From: Opitutaceae bacterium
GTDB lineage: Bacteria > Verrucomicrobiota > Verrucomicrobiae > Opitutales > Opitutaceae
NCBI GenBank assembly: GCA_031266495.1
Contig: JAISAX010000593.1
Span: forward strand, 1 to 6,765
Reading direction: 5' to 3'
DNA: 6,765 bases
Below the pieces are notes generated by a model. It did no database searches. It was not told where the DNA came from and worked only from the letters and a program-made list of their open reading frames with translations. The translations under genes and the position numbers were made by a program. This document shows, piece by piece, positions 5,711-6,765 of this stretch. How positions within the stretch are numbered: the stretch's first letter is position 1; each line of letters opens with the position of its first letter.

Positions 5711-5750
5711 TCCTCCCCCCTCTCTCCTCTCCTCTCCTTTCTCTTTCTTC
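5711..5750. repeat. 40-nt pyrimidine tract abutting the prepilin stop codon
   Basis: Every base from 5711 to 5750 is C or T, beginning directly after the TAA at 5708-5710. The rest of the 112-nt gap to the PEP-CTERM gene (5751-5822) is unremarkable and shows no clear promoter or hairpin. The tract is on the sense strand, as are those after the IclR and AraC genes. It may reduce readthrough into the PEP-CTERM gene or simply be low-complexity spacer. Confidence 0.75.
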
Positions 5751-5822
5751 ACACATAGCCGCGCACTCTCTTCGGTCTCCATCGAACCGCAATCAAACCC
5801 GTATCCATAAAAATCGCACAAA

Positions 5823-6765
5823 ATGCTCATGAAAACACATCCCGTAATCTGCACACTCGTCAAGGCGGTCGCAGTCACTTCCGCCCTGCTCCCCGGCACT
5901 GCGTTCGCGCAGGTGCCTGTTCTCGCTCCCTCGCTGATATGGCATTTTGACGATATCGGTAAGGGAACCAGCCTTACGGCAACGGATTCTTCGGGCAATA
6001 ATTATACGGGAACGGTGGAGAACGCCAATGTCACGGGCACTGGTTCGTACTTTACCGGATTCAACGGCCCCGGAATGCGTATTTCCACCATTGGTGCATT
6101 CCCGTCTGGCACTATTGACAGTGCGAGTCCATGGGCACGGGATTTTACGCTCGGCATGCTGGTGCAAGCCCCGCTTCGTGCTGATGCGGCTGCTGATTCT
6201 GTCATGTTTCTTGCCCGTGGCGGAACCGCGAGTGGAGGAAACCAGGCATGGCAACTGTGGCTTACACCCGGCGAAGACAACAAGGTGAGGCTGAATTTCT
6301 CTGTCCAGAGCTGGAGCGGGTCTTATGAGACAATCACCAGCGATTGGATCGAATGGAACAGTTCGCGCCAGTATCAGATCTTCTTGTCTGCCGCCTATGA
6401 GAAAAGTGGCCACGAATGGGGAGTAGAGCTTTACCTGACTCCGGTCGGTTCCGGTAACCTCACTGGCGTGGTGAGCACAACCACAACGAAAATGGGTAGC
6501 GCAGGAGTGCCTGCCAACAATGCGACTGACCAGGGCCTAGTTATCGGTGCAGCCGGCTATGGCTATAATCAGACCCATTTCCCGCGTGGTTATCTGGGTG
6601 CGGACGGCAAGATTTTTGATGTGAATTTGTGGCTCGGCACAGCGCTCGGTGCCGAACAACTCGGCACCCTCTTGATTATCCCCGAGCCTGCCAGCATTGT
6701 CCTGTTCACAGGGGCCATTATTCTCGGCTGCACCATTGCTCGCCGTCGCTCCCGTATCCGAAAAT
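5823..6765 (+). CDS. PEP-CTERM protein with LamG-like domain (3' end cut)
   Basis: An exported, exosortase-sorted protein, open from ATG 5823 to the window edge: 314 codons plus one base. The final T could start a stop codon, since the sorting tail is essentially complete. The signal peptide is MLMKTHPVICTLVKAVAVTS then ALLPGTAFA, cleaved after A29. Next comes a probable LamG/concanavalin-like jelly roll (about 38-280), beginning LIWHFDD and DSSGNNYTGTVENA, with ARDFTLGMLVQAP near 105-117 and GADGKIFDVNLWLGTALGAEQL at the end. The C-terminus has the tripartite PEP-CTERM signal: PEP at 287-289, a hydrophobic segment, then the basic ARRRSRIRK. An equally possible start is ATG 5829. Neither start has a Shine-Dalgarno. 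It lies 112 nt after the prepilin gene and probably shares its promoter. The exosortase that would process it is elsewhere. LamG assignment is from pattern, moderate; PEP-CTERM is firm. Confidence 0.9.
   Translation, partial: MLMKTHPVICTLVKAVAVTSALLPGTAFAQVPVLAPSLIWHFDDIGKGTSLTATDSSGNNYTGTVENANVTGTGSYFTGFNGPGMRISTIGAFPSGTIDSASPWARDFTLGMLVQAPLRADAAADSVMFLARGGTASGGNQAWQLWLTPGEDNKVRLNFSVQSWSGSYETITSDWIEWNSSRQYQIFLSAAYEKSGHEWGVELYLTPVGSGNLTGVVSTTTTKMGSAGVPANNATDQGLVIGAAGYGYNQTHFPRGYLGADGKIFDVNLWLGTALGAEQLGTLLIIPEPASIVLFTGAIILGCTIARRRSRIRK

Noticed and set aside
4985..5998. 337-codon minus-strand open frame opposite the prepilin gene
   Set aside because: It crosses the intergenic pyrimidine tract and the start of the PEP-CTERM gene and shows no domain; the plus-strand genes have clear motifs.

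Overview
The window looks like chromosomal DNA of a high-GC verrucomicrobium, most likely of the Opitutaceae. I infer this from the combination of genes rather than from a marker gene: a sulfatase, a XylR-type AraC regulator, a prepilin-like protein with an H-X9-DG motif, a LamG-like PEP-CTERM protein, and many small GC-rich hairpin repeats. No rRNA, tRNA, CRISPR array, transposase or integrase was found. Six protein genes are supported. The last one is cut by the right edge.

Layout. Positions 1-216 hold no gene but carry a 14-base G run and a cluster of short hairpins arranged as two copies of a 75-bp unit. Positions 217-2537 hold two minus-strand genes: a cytoplasmic-looking type I sulfatase (217-1620) and, upstream of it, an IclR-family regulator (1779-2537). 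A short-repeat leader and a 34-base purine tract separate them. Diverging from the regulator is a secreted YesU/DUF1961-family protein (2645-3508, plus strand). It converges on a XylR-like AraC regulator (3540-4733, minus strand). From the other side of that regulator a good promoter drives a plus-strand pair: a prepilin-like protein (4880-5710) and a PEP-CTERM LamG-like protein (5823 to the edge).

How the parts may work together. The left half looks like a small carbohydrate-use locus: desulfation of a sulfated sugar, a concanavalin-like protein of a family known from rhamnogalacturonan clusters, and a local IclR switch. The right half looks like a sugar-sensing XylR-type regulator controlling a surface pair (pseudopilin-like and PEP-CTERM). 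Two 7-bp direct repeats 21 bp apart lie just upstream of the -35 box and are a plausible binding site for that regulator. The sugar ligands are not readable from the sequence.

The most notable non-gene signals are four. A 48-bp double palindrome is inserted in frame in the prepilin leader, just before the cleavage site. A common GTGGC head flanks that element and all four hairpins of the left cluster, which resembles REP organisation. Uninterrupted sense-strand pyrimidine tracts follow three of the stop codons. None of the six starts has a usable Shine-Dalgarno sequence.
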